A program made the translations under genes and the position numbers. DNA of 64,000 nucleotides, from contig NZ_JAVKCH010000042.1 of NCBI RefSeq assembly GCF_040222815.1, positions 74,698 to 138,697 of the forward strand, read 5' to 3'. The DNA is from Imperialibacter sp040222815 (lineage in GTDB: Bacteria; Bacteroidota; Bacteroidia; Cytophagales; Cyclobacteriaceae). The notes beneath the pieces were generated by a model that worked only from the letters and a program-made list of their open reading frames with translations, was not told where the DNA came from and did not search any database. This document shows, one piece after another, positions 41,178 to 49,708 of this stretch. How positions within the stretch are numbered: the first letter of the stretch is position 1; the number at the start of each line of letters is the position of its first letter.

Positions 41178-43433
41178 GTGAAACAACTATATCTGGCTTT
41201 TCTCTTACTTCCGGGAGTAGTATGTGCTCGTCAACAGGTACAGGAATCGACGGTTTTTGTGATAGACGCTGAAACTAACCTGCCGATAGAGGGAGCTGTA
41301 GTGACTCTGAAGTCTGGCCAGGCGGTCGCAGCAGAAAATGGTGAGGTCGTACTCACAACTGAACTACCTGTGGAAGCGCTGCTTTCCCATGTCAGTTACA
41401 TATCCACTAAAGTGGTGATAAGCAAGGCAGGCCAAACGGTGTACATGCAGCCGTTGGAAAAGATGCTGCAAGCTGTAGAAGTAACAGGCTTTGATTTTGA
41501 AAGGGAGCTGATCGATCAGGCAGCGCCAATAGCCTACTTACAGCCTGCCGATCTGGCCAAATTCAACGAAACCTCCCTTGTGCCTTCGCTCAACACCCTA
41601 CCGGGTGTGCGGATGGAAGAGCGGGCACCGTCAAGTTACCGGATTTCCATAAGGGGGAGCTCCATCAGGTCACCTTTCGGGGTGAGAAATGTGAAAGTAT
41701 ACTGGAACGACCTGCCTTTTACAGAGGCCAACGGAACCACGCCATTGAACATCTTAGACTTGTCTAACACAGAACGAGTAGAGGTGCTAAAAGGGCCTTC
41801 GGGAAGTGTGTATGGCGCTGGAACAGGTGGGACGCTTTTGCTTAGCAGTGCTAATCCCAGAGACATCAAAGGCAATGGCCTGACCTGGCAAAGCATGGCT
41901 GGCAGCTACGGCCTGTGGAAGCACCAGTTTTCGGGAACCGCCCGCCGTGATAAGAGCCTGATAGAGGTAAAAGGTGTTTCTCTTAAGTCGGACGGGTACA
42001 GGGAGCAATCTTTTACCAACAGAAAAGTGGCACAGGTGTCGGCGCATTTGTTCCCGTCGGCCAACCACACTGTTTCCGTTCATTCATTTTTCAGCGACCT
42101 TAATTACGGCATTCCGGGTGGCCTTACGCTGGATCAACTCAACGAAGACAGACGCCAGGCCAGACCGGGCAGTGTGGACAGGAACGCATCTATTGACCAG
42201 AAGGCAGTGTATGTGGGAGTGGTGAATGACATTGTCATTTCTGACAACTTCGAAAATAAAACGAGCCTACTTTATTCCTATGTCGATTTTCAGAACCCAT
42301 TCAACCTCGACTATAAAAGAGAATTTAACTCTGGACTGGGGGGTAGGACAAAATTTGTCTGGCACAAGAGTGCAGGCGAAGCACAGGCCCACTTGTCGTT
42401 TGGTGGCGAGTGGCAGCAGGGGTGGAGCAACGCTTACAACTTTGGCAACGTGATGGGAAAGGCCGACACACTGCGCTTTCACGACGACTTGTTGATCAAA
42501 CAATACTTTGCCTTTGCCCAGCTGGATGTAGACCTGCCAGGCGAATGGGTGGTGACAGGTGGCTTGAGCAGAAACTACCAGGTATTTGATATTGACAGAG
42601 ATCAGTCGAAAGTTGGCCCTGCATTTACCTACAGCAACTCGTTTGACCCGATTTGGGTGCCCAGGCTGGCAGTACTTAAAAAGCTATCTGATCGCCAGTC
42701 AATCTACGCTTCTTTGAGTAACGGTTTTTCGCCGCCGACTATCGACGAGGTCCGAACCAACGAGGGGAGTATTAACAAGAATTTGACAGCCGAAAAAGGT
42801 ACTAATTACGAACTGGGCTACCGTGCATCGATTATTGCCGACAGGTGGTTTGTGGATGCTACTGCTTTCTATTTTAAGCTCAAAGGAACCATCGTGACCC
42901 GTACAAATCAGGACGGAGTGGTGCTGTTTGACAATGCCGGGAATACCAACCAAAAAGGTATAGAGTTGAAGGTGAATGGCGTTTTGTCAGAAAATCCGAC
43001 GGCATTTATAGCCTCCTCCAAGCTTCAGGTGGCCTACACAGGCTATCATTTTCGATTTGAAGATTATCAAAAAGGAGAAGACGACTTCTCAGGCAACAAG
43101 CTGACCGGCGTGGCACCAAATACGATGGCCACAGTATTGGATATTGCTTTTAAGGGCAACTTCTATTCGAATATAAGCTGGTTTTGGAGCGATAAAATAC
43201 CGCTGAGGGACGATAACACCGTTTACGCCGATGCTTACAGCAATGTGACTTGCCGAGTGGGTTGGAAGAAGCAACTCGCTTCAGGCAAATGGAGTCTGGA
43301 ATTGTTTGCAGGGGTGGACAACCTGTTGGATCAGGAGTTTAGCTGGGGAAATGATCTCAACGCTTTTGGAGGAAGGAATTACCAGCCAGCACCAGTCAGA
43401 AATTACTATGGTGGATTGAAGATTCATTTGTAG
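41178..43433 (+). CDS. TonB-dependent outer-membrane receptor
   Basis: A 751-residue receptor that starts with GTG (a stop lies in frame just upstream and no ATG fits). Signal peptide to ~18; a carboxypeptidase-like regulatory domain at ~22-95 (ETNLPIEGAVVTLKSGQAVA); plug domain ~105-225 (LNTLPGVRMEER, ISIRGSSIRSPFGVRNVKVY, VEVLKGPSGSVYGAGTGGTL); then a 22-strand barrel ending VRNYYGGLKIHL. The plug words resemble siderophore receptors of the FecA kind more than SusC. No SusD partner is present, so iron or a cofactor is more likely than polysaccharide. Confidence 0.92.
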   Translation: MKQLYLAFLLLPGVVCARQQVQESTVFVIDAETNLPIEGAVVTLKSGQAVAAENGEVVLTTELPVEALLSHVSYISTKVVISKAGQTVYMQPLEKMLQAVEVTGFDFERELIDQAAPIAYLQPADLAKFNETSLVPSLNTLPGVRMEERAPSSYRISIRGSSIRSPFGVRNVKVYWNDLPFTEANGTTPLNILDLSNTERVEVLKGPSGSVYGAGTGGTLLLSSANPRDIKGNGLTWQSMAGSYGLWKHQFSGTARRDKSLIEVKGVSLKSDGYREQSFTNRKVAQVSAHLFPSANHTVSVHSFFSDLNYGIPGGLTLDQLNEDRRQARPGSVDRNASIDQKAVYVGVVNDIVISDNFENKTSLLYSYVDFQNPFNLDYKREFNSGLGGRTKFVWHKSAGEAQAHLSFGGEWQQGWSNAYNFGNVMGKADTLRFHDDLLIKQYFAFAQLDVDLPGEWVVTGGLSRNYQVFDIDRDQSKVGPAFTYSNSFDPIWVPRLAVLKKLSDRQSIYASLSNGFSPPTIDEVRTNEGSINKNLTAEKGTNYELGYRASIIADRWFVDATAFYFKLKGTIVTRTNQDGVVLFDNAGNTNQKGIELKVNGVLSENPTAFIASSKLQVAYTGYHFRFEDYQKGEDDFSGNKLTGVAPNTMATVLDIAFKGNFYSNISWFWSDKIPLRDDNTVYADAYSNVTCRVGWKKQLASGKWSLELFAGVDNLLDQEFSWGNDLNAFGGRNYQPAPVRNYYGGLKIHL

Positions 43434-43442
43434 GCAAAAAGG

Positions 43443-43496
43443 AAAGGGTGGAAATCGACCAGTGCTTTGTCAATTCCACCCCTTTTGGTTCCTAAA
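43443..43496. terminator. Hairpin between convergent receptor and porin genes
   Basis: AAAGGGTGGAA (43443-43453) pairs with TTCCACCCCTTT (43484-43495) with a one-base bulge, flanked by A-rich and T-rich sequence; placed between two convergent stops, so it may serve both. Confidence 0.55.
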
Positions 43497-43507
43497 ATCA
43501 GTTCTTC

Positions 43508-44131
43508 CTATAAGAAAGAGAATCCCAATGCCACTACCCACATGCTTTGACGCTGGTCGGTGTTGTAGCCGCCAACAGCATCGCCAAGTTTGCTGAGGCT
43601 GCCTTCATATTTTACATCAAGTATAAGAGGGCCAAGATCAAGACCAGCACCTGCCTGAAATCCAACAGTGGCGTTGCTGTAGTTGTTTTTTACGTCAGTC
43701 GTAATGTCACCTACTTTAGACTCAGCTTTTAGCAGGTAGCTAAACGACGGGCCAACGTTTACACGAACAATTTTGGCAAACTTCTTTCCAAACATGATTG
43801 GTACATCCAATTTTTTAAAGGAAAGCTCTCTTGTTTCGTCCAAAGATGCAGAAACGTCTTTCACGTGTATTTCTCCACCTGTTGCGGAAAACAGGAGTTC
43901 CGGCTGCAGATAGAATCCGGCAATTCCCAGACGGGCAAAAGCACCACCCTGAAAACCAATTTTGGCATCGCCGCTTTCAAATTGAGCACCCAATGATGCT
44001 CCGGTTGATTCCTTGTCCACTTTTATGGACGATGAAGTAAGCCCTATTCTTGGCCCAATCTTAATGTCTTGCGCATTGGCGGATGCCGCCATGGCAACAA
44101 TAGCTAGTAGGAAAAGTGTCTTTTTGATCAT
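43508..44131 (-). CDS. Porin-family outer-membrane beta-barrel protein
   Basis: A 207-residue barrel protein of the OmpA-like/PorT-like (OMP_b-brl_2) type. Start at 44131 (MIKKTLFLLAIVAMAASANA) gives a normal signal peptide. Strands are clear: GPRIGLTSSSIKV, GFQGGAFARLGIAGFYLQPELLFS in two parts, VNVGPSFSYLL, VGFQAGAGLDLGPLILDVKY and the closing MWVVALGFSFL with its final Phe-x-Phe-Leu. Function is not specific. The minus-strand LpxR gene ends 53 bp before its start, so the two may share a transcript. Confidence 0.88.
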   Translation of the reverse strand: MIKKTLFLLAIVAMAASANAQDIKIGPRIGLTSSSIKVDKESTGASLGAQFESGDAKIGFQGGAFARLGIAGFYLQPELLFSATGGEIHVKDVSASLDETRELSFKKLDVPIMFGKKFAKIVRVNVGPSFSYLLKAESKVGDITTDVKNNYSNATVGFQAGAGLDLGPLILDVKYEGSLSKLGDAVGGYNTDQRQSMWVVALGFSFL

Positions 44132-44183
44132 TTTCGTAAATTTTTTGTCCTGAATGCAAATAACGACAAAAGCAGCTGCATTA

Positions 44184-45140
44184 TTAGAAGCGGAAGAATA
44201 AATCAAGCGTGATGTATTGATGGAACGTCGCTTCGGGGGTTTCTTTTGATGTCACATTGTGGGCCATCACGAGATCGAATGTATTGAAGGCCATCCCTAG
44301 TCCGACCTGGTGGTGGAGAAGGAGAGGTTCCAGGGTTTCGGTATATTGGCTTGGCTGGCCTATAAAATTGCCTTCCACGGTAGCATCGTAAAATCTGTAT
44401 CGAAAGCTTTCTTTTATGAAGATGAAAAACTCTTCCATCCCTTGACGACGATTTGCCGAATTGCTCAATCTATTGCCTCCCCAAACCGACTCCTTTACTG
44501 GCTTCAGCTCCCCAATTCGGAGGGCAACGCCCTGGATAGATTGGGTAAGGACGGTGCCCAGTCTGTTGGTTGTTTCCCAGTATATCTCGGCGTTTTCATG
44601 GTGTACGAGTCGCTGGAGATAGTACAACGAAGCGTGAAGCGACGGTGAGTTATTGATTTGATGATTCCAACCCCTTGGTTTTCTGAAGCCGAGCACGTCG
44701 TGCCACCATGACTGCAACGGTTGGACTTTGGTGGCTGGTCCTACCATGCCCAGATCCGCTGATAGCCTGAGTACAGATTTTTTTCCTGTGCCCTGCCATC
44801 CGGTTTGAAGGTAGATCCAACCAGCATAGGGCCTGTCAAATTGATCGGGATTCGTCCATTTGGGGTTATAGGGAGTGAAAAATACATGAGCAAACTGGTA
44901 GTAGAAGTGCTCCCGGGAGGTACTGTCCTTTTTGAATAACCTGGCGGCTAATGCTGACCTTCGGTTCGCTTTTCGTTTGAGCGTGGCAAATATTCCGGAG
45001 CTATAGTACCTGTCTACAGCAGAAAACAGGAACGCATCGTTGTCAATGGTGAGGTTTACCTCGCTTCTGAGCGACTGTGATTGGGCTTCGGTGAGCAGGC
45101 AAACGAAGCCAATGAGCAGCAGACATATTCGGGTTTTCAT
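44184..45140 (-). CDS. LpxR-type lipid A deacylase family protein
   Basis: A 318-residue outer-membrane barrel of the LpxR family, which removes the 3'-acyloxyacyl chain of lipid A in characterised members. Signal peptide to ~22. Family blocks: TIDNDAFLFSAVDRYYSSG (with the Asn-Asp pair of the active site; Ser where Thr is usual), FDRPYAGWIYLQTG, LGMVGPATKVQPLQSWWHDV with the catalytic His, and RGWNHQINNSP. The barrel ends QYITLDLFFRF. It is likely active at the outer leaflet of the outer membrane. Confidence 0.88.
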   Translation of the reverse strand: MKTRICLLLIGFVCLLTEAQSQSLRSEVNLTIDNDAFLFSAVDRYYSSGIFATLKRKANRRSALAARLFKKDSTSREHFYYQFAHVFFTPYNPKWTNPDQFDRPYAGWIYLQTGWQGTGKKSVLRLSADLGMVGPATKVQPLQSWWHDVLGFRKPRGWNHQINNSPSLHASLYYLQRLVHHENAEIYWETTNRLGTVLTQSIQGVALRIGELKPVKESVWGGNRLSNSANRRQGMEEFFIFIKESFRYRFYDATVEGNFIGQPSQYTETLEPLLLHHQVGLGMAFNTFDLVMAHNVTSKETPEATFHQYITLDLFFRF

Positions 45141-45227
45141 TGGTGGCTAATATAGCCATTGCCAAACATGAAACCAGAAACCTCTTATTACCAAATGAAA
45201 ACTCGATTTTATTAAGGATATTACACG

Positions 45228-46217
45228 ATGCGACTTGATAGATATTTGCGAATAATGTTGTTACTCTATACTACGCTCACCGGTTGTTCATTAGGAAGTG
45301 ATCAACAAACTGAGGGTGAAAAAACAGCAGTTGTTCTGAGAATAGCCTTCAACGTGCTTGTGGATGAACCCAACGATAACTATGAGGTATTTACCATGGA
45401 TCTCAATGGAGAAAATAGGGTGAACGTAACAAATCAACCTGGAGTTGAATGGACCTACGACGCCTGGAGCGACCGCCTTTTTTACATTTCTGATAAAGAC
45501 ACGACCCACCGCTATTACTTCCTATATGAAACCGACGCCTATGGTAAAAACCATCGAAAAATTACTGATTATAGACTGAAGGATAGCTGGATGAGCACCA
45601 GAAATGACGGGAAAGAAATTATTGTCAACCCGAGAGTAGAAGGAGATAGTGCTTTCTATATATTAAGTACTCAAACAGGCGAGCTCATTAGTAAAATTTA
45701 TACCAATAAACGCTCTTACAATGACCCCTGTTTCTCGCCTGACGGCGGCCGTGTTGTATTTAGAGGAGCAGATATGGCCTTTAAAAAAGACAATGGTTAT
45801 GTCGACGAACTATATATCATCAATGTAGACGGAAGCGGAGTTCGGCAGCTAACTCATTATCCACCCAACGATACACTGTCGATGTGGTACCAATACCACG
45901 CAGCGCCACCTATATGGGAGCCCAACAGGGATATTATTACCTACGCCTCTGTGCAAAAAGGTAATAGCAGCATTTTTGAAATCAAACCTGACGGAACGAA
46001 CCAGAGGAAAATTACCCCAGACAGTTTACATGCTACCTGGCATAGTTGGTCACCCGACGGCAGTTGGCTGGTTTTTGACGGGTATATCCGGGCAGACACA
46101 ATAGTGAACTATGATATTTTCCTAATGAACTACGACGAGAAAACAATTGAAAGGCTAACATTCGATACGCTGTATCAGCAGGCGCCGGTGTTTGTGGAAA
46201 CAGGAGTGAACGAATAA
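45228..46217 (+). CDS. TolB-like beta-propeller (PD40) lipoprotein
   Basis: A 329-residue lipoprotein. Lipobox LTGCS (Cys20). The body consists of PD40/WD40-like repeats of the TolB kind: YEVFTMDLNGENRVNVTNQP, DPCFSPDGGRVVFRGA, LYIINVDGSGVRQLTH, IFEIKPDGTNQRKIT, HSWSPDGSWLVFDGY. This gives five or six blades. Unlike TolB it has no N-terminal domain and sits beside no tol-pal genes. It is upstream of bioF by 16-55 bp on the same strand, depending on the bioF start, but has no evident link to biotin. Confidence 0.85.
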   Translation: MRLDRYLRIMLLLYTTLTGCSLGSDQQTEGEKTAVVLRIAFNVLVDEPNDNYEVFTMDLNGENRVNVTNQPGVEWTYDAWSDRLFYISDKDTTHRYYFLYETDAYGKNHRKITDYRLKDSWMSTRNDGKEIIVNPRVEGDSAFYILSTQTGELISKIYTNKRSYNDPCFSPDGGRVVFRGADMAFKKDNGYVDELYIINVDGSGVRQLTHYPPNDTLSMWYQYHAAPPIWEPNRDIITYASVQKGNSSIFEIKPDGTNQRKITPDSLHATWHSWSPDGSWLVFDGYIRADTIVNYDIFLMNYDEKTIERLTFDTLYQQAPVFVETGVNE

Positions 46218-46272
46218 CAATTCTGTCAATCTCTTGCGCATGCCGCCTTTAGCATCCACTTTTGTGATGGCT

Positions 46273-47403
46273 ATGAAGAGCATCACCCCTCAAATGCAGC
46301 AAAGGTTGGACGAGCGTAAGGCCAAAGGCAATTTACGTGCTCTGCCCGGCATCCATTTGCCACACGACTTTACTTCAAACGATTATCTGGGGCTGGCCAG
46401 ATCAACGGAGCTTGGACAAATGATAGCTGACAGGCTTGACGAGTTGGGAGCTCAGGCCCATGGGGGCACGGGTTCCAGGCTACTTTCCGGTAACAGCGAC
46501 TTTGCCATGGAGTTAGAGCAAAAGCTGGCCCGCATTTTTAAAGGCGAAGCTGCCCTGGTTTTTAACTCGGGCTACCAGGCCAATCTTTGTTTGATATCTG
46601 CTGTAGCACAAAAAGGCGATACCATTCTCTACGACCAGCTTTCCCATGTTTGCCTCAAGGAGGGAGCGTGGCTGAGCAAAGCGAAGACTTTTGCCTTTCT
46701 CCACAACGACCTTGCTGACCTTGAACGAAGGCTGAAAACTGCTGAAGGAAACACGTTTGTAGTGATTGAGTCGGTGTATTCTATGGATGGAGACGTTGCT
46801 CCTTTGAAGGAGATAGCAGCGCTTTGTGAAAAGCATGAGGCAAGATTGATCATCGATGAGGCGCATGGTACCGGCGTTTTTGGAGCCGGTGGCAGCGGCC
46901 TGGCTTGCTCTCTTGGTTTGGAAGAAGCCTTCTTTGCCCGAGTTTACACGTTTGGTAAGGCGATGGGGGTTCACGGCGCAGCGGTGGTGGGCAGCCAGGT
47001 GCTGATCGATTACCTTGTGAATTTTGGCAGGCCATTCATTTATACAACTGCGATGCCGCTGCATAGTCTTGTGGCTATTGAGCAGGCCTTCGACTATTTA
47101 TCGCAAAACGAGCATTTGCAGGCGCTGCTGGAGCGGAGAATAGTTTCTTTTGTGCGTCAGTTTCCGGGAGACACCCAGCTAACGAGGCTACCAAGCGACA
47201 CAGCCATTCAGCCGATAGTTGTGCCCGGTAACGAGAAGGCAAAAGCCATGGCAAAAGCCTTACAGAATAATGGGATTGACGTACGCCCGATTTTAGCACC
47301 TACGGTGAAAGAAGGAGAGGAGAGGCTGCGAATTTGCCTGCATACCTACAACACAGAAGAAGAAATAAACGCACTATGTCAGACTTTAAGCCAGCCATTT
47401 TAA
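46273..47403 (+). CDS. bioF: 8-amino-7-oxononanoate synthase
   Basis: PLP enzyme of the alpha-oxoamine synthase family, first committed step of biotin ring assembly (pimeloyl thioester plus L-Ala). Marks: FTSNDYLGLARS, HGGTGSRLLSGN, ALVFNSGYQANL, VIESVYSMDGDVAPL, IIDEAHGTGVFG, and the PLP Lys in YTFGKAMGVHGAAV. The start is uncertain: ATG 46273 or 46267 (MAMKSITPQM) are both better than the first in-frame Met at 46234. About 377 residues is normal. First gene of bioF-bioD-bioA; its end overlaps bioD. Confidence 0.92.
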   Translation: MKSITPQMQQRLDERKAKGNLRALPGIHLPHDFTSNDYLGLARSTELGQMIADRLDELGAQAHGGTGSRLLSGNSDFAMELEQKLARIFKGEAALVFNSGYQANLCLISAVAQKGDTILYDQLSHVCLKEGAWLSKAKTFAFLHNDLADLERRLKTAEGNTFVVIESVYSMDGDVAPLKEIAALCEKHEARLIIDEAHGTGVFGAGGSGLACSLGLEEAFFARVYTFGKAMGVHGAAVVGSQVLIDYLVNFGRPFIYTTAMPLHSLVAIEQAFDYLSQNEHLQALLERRIVSFVRQFPGDTQLTRLPSDTAIQPIVVPGNEKAKAMAKALQNNGIDVRPILAPTVKEGEERLRICLHTYNTEEEINALCQTLSQPF

Positions 47404-48011
47404 GCAGGTATTTTGTGACGGCTATCGGTACCGATAGCGGAAAAACGCTGGTGAGTGCCATTGTTTGTGAGGCGCTCCATGCCGACTACTGGAAGCCGAT
47501 TCAGGCCGGAATGCCCAGAGACACTGATACGGTACAGTCGCTGGTGAGCAATGAAAAGACACAATTCCATCCAGAGGCATATCTGCTGAACACACCAGCT
47601 TCACCTCATGCGGCGGCCAAAGCGGATGGCGTGGAAATTAGCCTGACAAAAGTTAAGCTCCCCAAAACTGACAACTGCCTGATCATCGAGGGAGCCGGAG
47701 GTCTTATGGTGCCTCTCAATGATTACGATTTTATAGGCGATTTGATTATCGAGGTAAAAGCAGAGGTTATCCTTGTCGCCAACCTTTATTTGGGAAGCAT
47801 CAATCACACCTTGCTATCAGCAGAATACCTCAAGGCTCACAAGGTACCCGTAGCGGGTATTATTTTCAATGGCCCCACTAATCCTGAGAGTGAGCACATC
47901 ATTAAAGCTAAAACAGGATGGCCAGTGCTACTTCATATCCATCAGGAAGAGAAAATAGACACGGAGGTGGTGAAGAAGTATGCAGCACAATTGAATAAGA
48001 ACTGGAAATGA
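47376..48011 (+). CDS. bioD: Dethiobiotin synthetase
   Basis: A 211-residue ATP-dependent carboxylase-like enzyme that closes the ureido ring to give dethiobiotin. P-loop GTDSGKT at ~16-22 (YFVTAIGTDSGKTLVSAIV). The substrate-binding Lys is in YWKPIQAG and the DAPA/Mg loop in LIIEGAGGLMVPL. Start at 47376 (MSDFKPAILS) overlaps the bioF 3' end by 28 bp; its own stop overlaps the bioA start as ATGA. Coupled translation is likely. Confidence 0.93.
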   Translation: MSDFKPAILSRYFVTAIGTDSGKTLVSAIVCEALHADYWKPIQAGMPRDTDTVQSLVSNEKTQFHPEAYLLNTPASPHAAAKADGVEISLTKVKLPKTDNCLIIEGAGGLMVPLNDYDFIGDLIIEVKAEVILVANLYLGSINHTLLSAEYLKAHKVPVAGIIFNGPTNPESEHIIKAKTGWPVLLHIHQEEKIDTEVVKKYAAQLNKNWK

Positions 48012-49282
48012 GTAAATCGCTTCAGGAAATAGACAAATCCCTCATTTGGCACCCCTTCACGCCGCTGGAGGGAGCTATTGCACCACTTGTAGTTACGAAA
48101 GGGGAGGGCGCCTACCTGTACACCGAAGATGGCCGAAAAATCCTTGATGCTGTGTCGTCGTGGTGGGTAAACATCCATGGCCATGCGCAGCCAGACATAG
48201 CCCGGGCCATTGCCGACCAGGCCATGAAGTTGGAGCAGGTCATCTTTGCAGGCTTTACGCATGAGCCCGCCGTTCGGGTGGCCGAAAGCCTTCTTTCCCT
48301 ATTGCCAGATAAGTTTTCTAAAGTTTTCTATTCTGACGACGGCAGTACGTCGGTAGAAGTGGCTATTAAGCTGGCGCTGCAATACTGGCATAATCTCGGG
48401 ACTCCCAAAAAACGATTGATAGCCATAGAAGGTGCTTACCACGGCGACACATTTGGCGCTATGGCAGTTGGTGACAGAGGAGGGTTTACGGCCCCGTTTG
48501 GTTCCCTTCTGTTTGATGTCGACTTTATTCCGTTTCCGACTGAACAGAATAAGCTTCAGGTGTTTGAACGCCTGAATGAGCTTACCGCTACAGGCGAGGT
48601 CGCCGCCTTTATTTTTGAGCCCCTGGTGCAGGGGGCCGGAGGCATGAATATGTATTCCCCCGCAATTTTGAATGAGCTAATGTCCATTGCTCAGCGAAAC
48701 AAAGTGATCTGTATTGCAGATGAAGTGATGACGGGATTTGGCAGGACAGGCACCATCTTCGCTACCGATCAAACCACCCATAAGCCCGACCTGATGTGCA
48801 TGTCGAAAGGCATCACAGGCGGCTTTCTGCCGTTGGGCGTCACTGCAGTGGCTGATTTTATCGTTGAAGCCTTTGCGACCTCCGAGCTTTCGAAGACCTT
48901 CTTTCATGGGCATTCTTTCACCGCCAATCCGCTGGCCTGTGCCGCTGCCATAGCCAGCATGAAGCTATTGCTCGATGAATCGTGTCAACGGCAGCGTGAA
49001 ATGATTGAAAGAAGTCATCGGGCTTTTACCGAAAGGATCAGCAGCGATTTGAGAGTGAAAAATGTAAGAGTTACAGGAACAATTCTGGCGCTTGATATCA
49101 ATACCGGTGATACGTCCTATTTCAATGATATACGCACCAAGGTGATGCCCTTTTTTCTGGAAAGAAACATTTTGCTGCGCCCCCTTGGGAATGTGATTTA
49201 TGTGTTGCCACCTTATGTGGTAAGGGAAGAGGAATTGGTTACGGTGTACGAAGCTATTGAGGAGTTTTTGTTACAAATTTGA
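48008..49282 (+). CDS. bioA: Adenosylmethionine-8-amino-7-oxononanoate aminotransferase
   Basis: A 424-residue class-III PLP aminotransferase that forms DAPA with SAM as amino donor. BioA-typical blocks: IWHPFTPLEGA, AVSSWWVNIHGHAQPDIA, YSDDGSTSVEVAIKLALQYW, YHGDTFGAMAVGDRG, the PLP Asp in IADEVMTGFGRTG, the Lys in MCMSKGITGGFLPLG, and FHGHSFTANPLACAAA. Last gene of the operon (ATGA overlap with bioD). bioB and bioC are not in the window, so the pathway is completed elsewhere. Confidence 0.94.
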   Translation: MSKSLQEIDKSLIWHPFTPLEGAIAPLVVTKGEGAYLYTEDGRKILDAVSSWWVNIHGHAQPDIARAIADQAMKLEQVIFAGFTHEPAVRVAESLLSLLPDKFSKVFYSDDGSTSVEVAIKLALQYWHNLGTPKKRLIAIEGAYHGDTFGAMAVGDRGGFTAPFGSLLFDVDFIPFPTEQNKLQVFERLNELTATGEVAAFIFEPLVQGAGGMNMYSPAILNELMSIAQRNKVICIADEVMTGFGRTGTIFATDQTTHKPDLMCMSKGITGGFLPLGVTAVADFIVEAFATSELSKTFFHGHSFTANPLACAAAIASMKLLLDESCQRQREMIERSHRAFTERISSDLRVKNVRVTGTILALDINTGDTSYFNDIRTKVMPFFLERNILLRPLGNVIYVLPPYVVREEELVTVYEAIEEFLLQI

Positions 49283-49287
49283 TTCGG

Positions 49288-49590
49288 TTAAGCGAGTTCG
49301 GTTCTTCTGATATGCTTGAACCAGTAGAAAATCTCACCAGCTAATCCACCGATAACAAGTAGCAATATCCAATGTGTTTTGCCTTGCCGATTGAGGTTCT
49401 CATTTTTCCGTACATGAATCACGTAAAACACTAAAGCAACCAGGGAGATTGCCCACACAGAAAACAGGACATTTATCCCCCAGTTGGAAGTAAAACTCAG
49501 CCCGAGTGGGCCTGAGAATATGAGAGCTATCTGAAAAATGGGAGGAATCAGATAGGCAGCTGGTGGTATTTTGTTCATGGAAGTCTTCAC
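49288..49590 (-). CDS. Small membrane protein, unknown function
   Basis: A 100-residue protein with three hydrophobic segments (AYLIPPIFQIALIFSGPLGL; INVLFSVWAISLVALVFYVI; THWILLLVIGGLAGEIFYWF). The layout, ending EIFYWFKHIRR, is like small Bacteroidota membrane proteins related to the phospholipase D N-terminal family, but I cannot name it. It is convergent with bioA, 5 bp between stops. A palindrome TCTATA-N4-TATAGA lies 10 bp upstream of its start (49600-49615). Confidence 0.65.
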   Translation of the reverse strand: MKTSMNKIPPAAYLIPPIFQIALIFSGPLGLSFTSNWGINVLFSVWAISLVALVFYVIHVRKNENLNRQGKTHWILLLVIGGLAGEIFYWFKHIRRTELA

Positions 49591-49708
49591 TTATTTCATT
49601 CTATAAATATATAGACAATTGAGGTTCTTTATATCGATAATTACTGTAATAATTTTCTTCTTAACGTGAGAGCTTTAGTATCATTACTAATTGCAAGTAT
49701 GTAATGAC

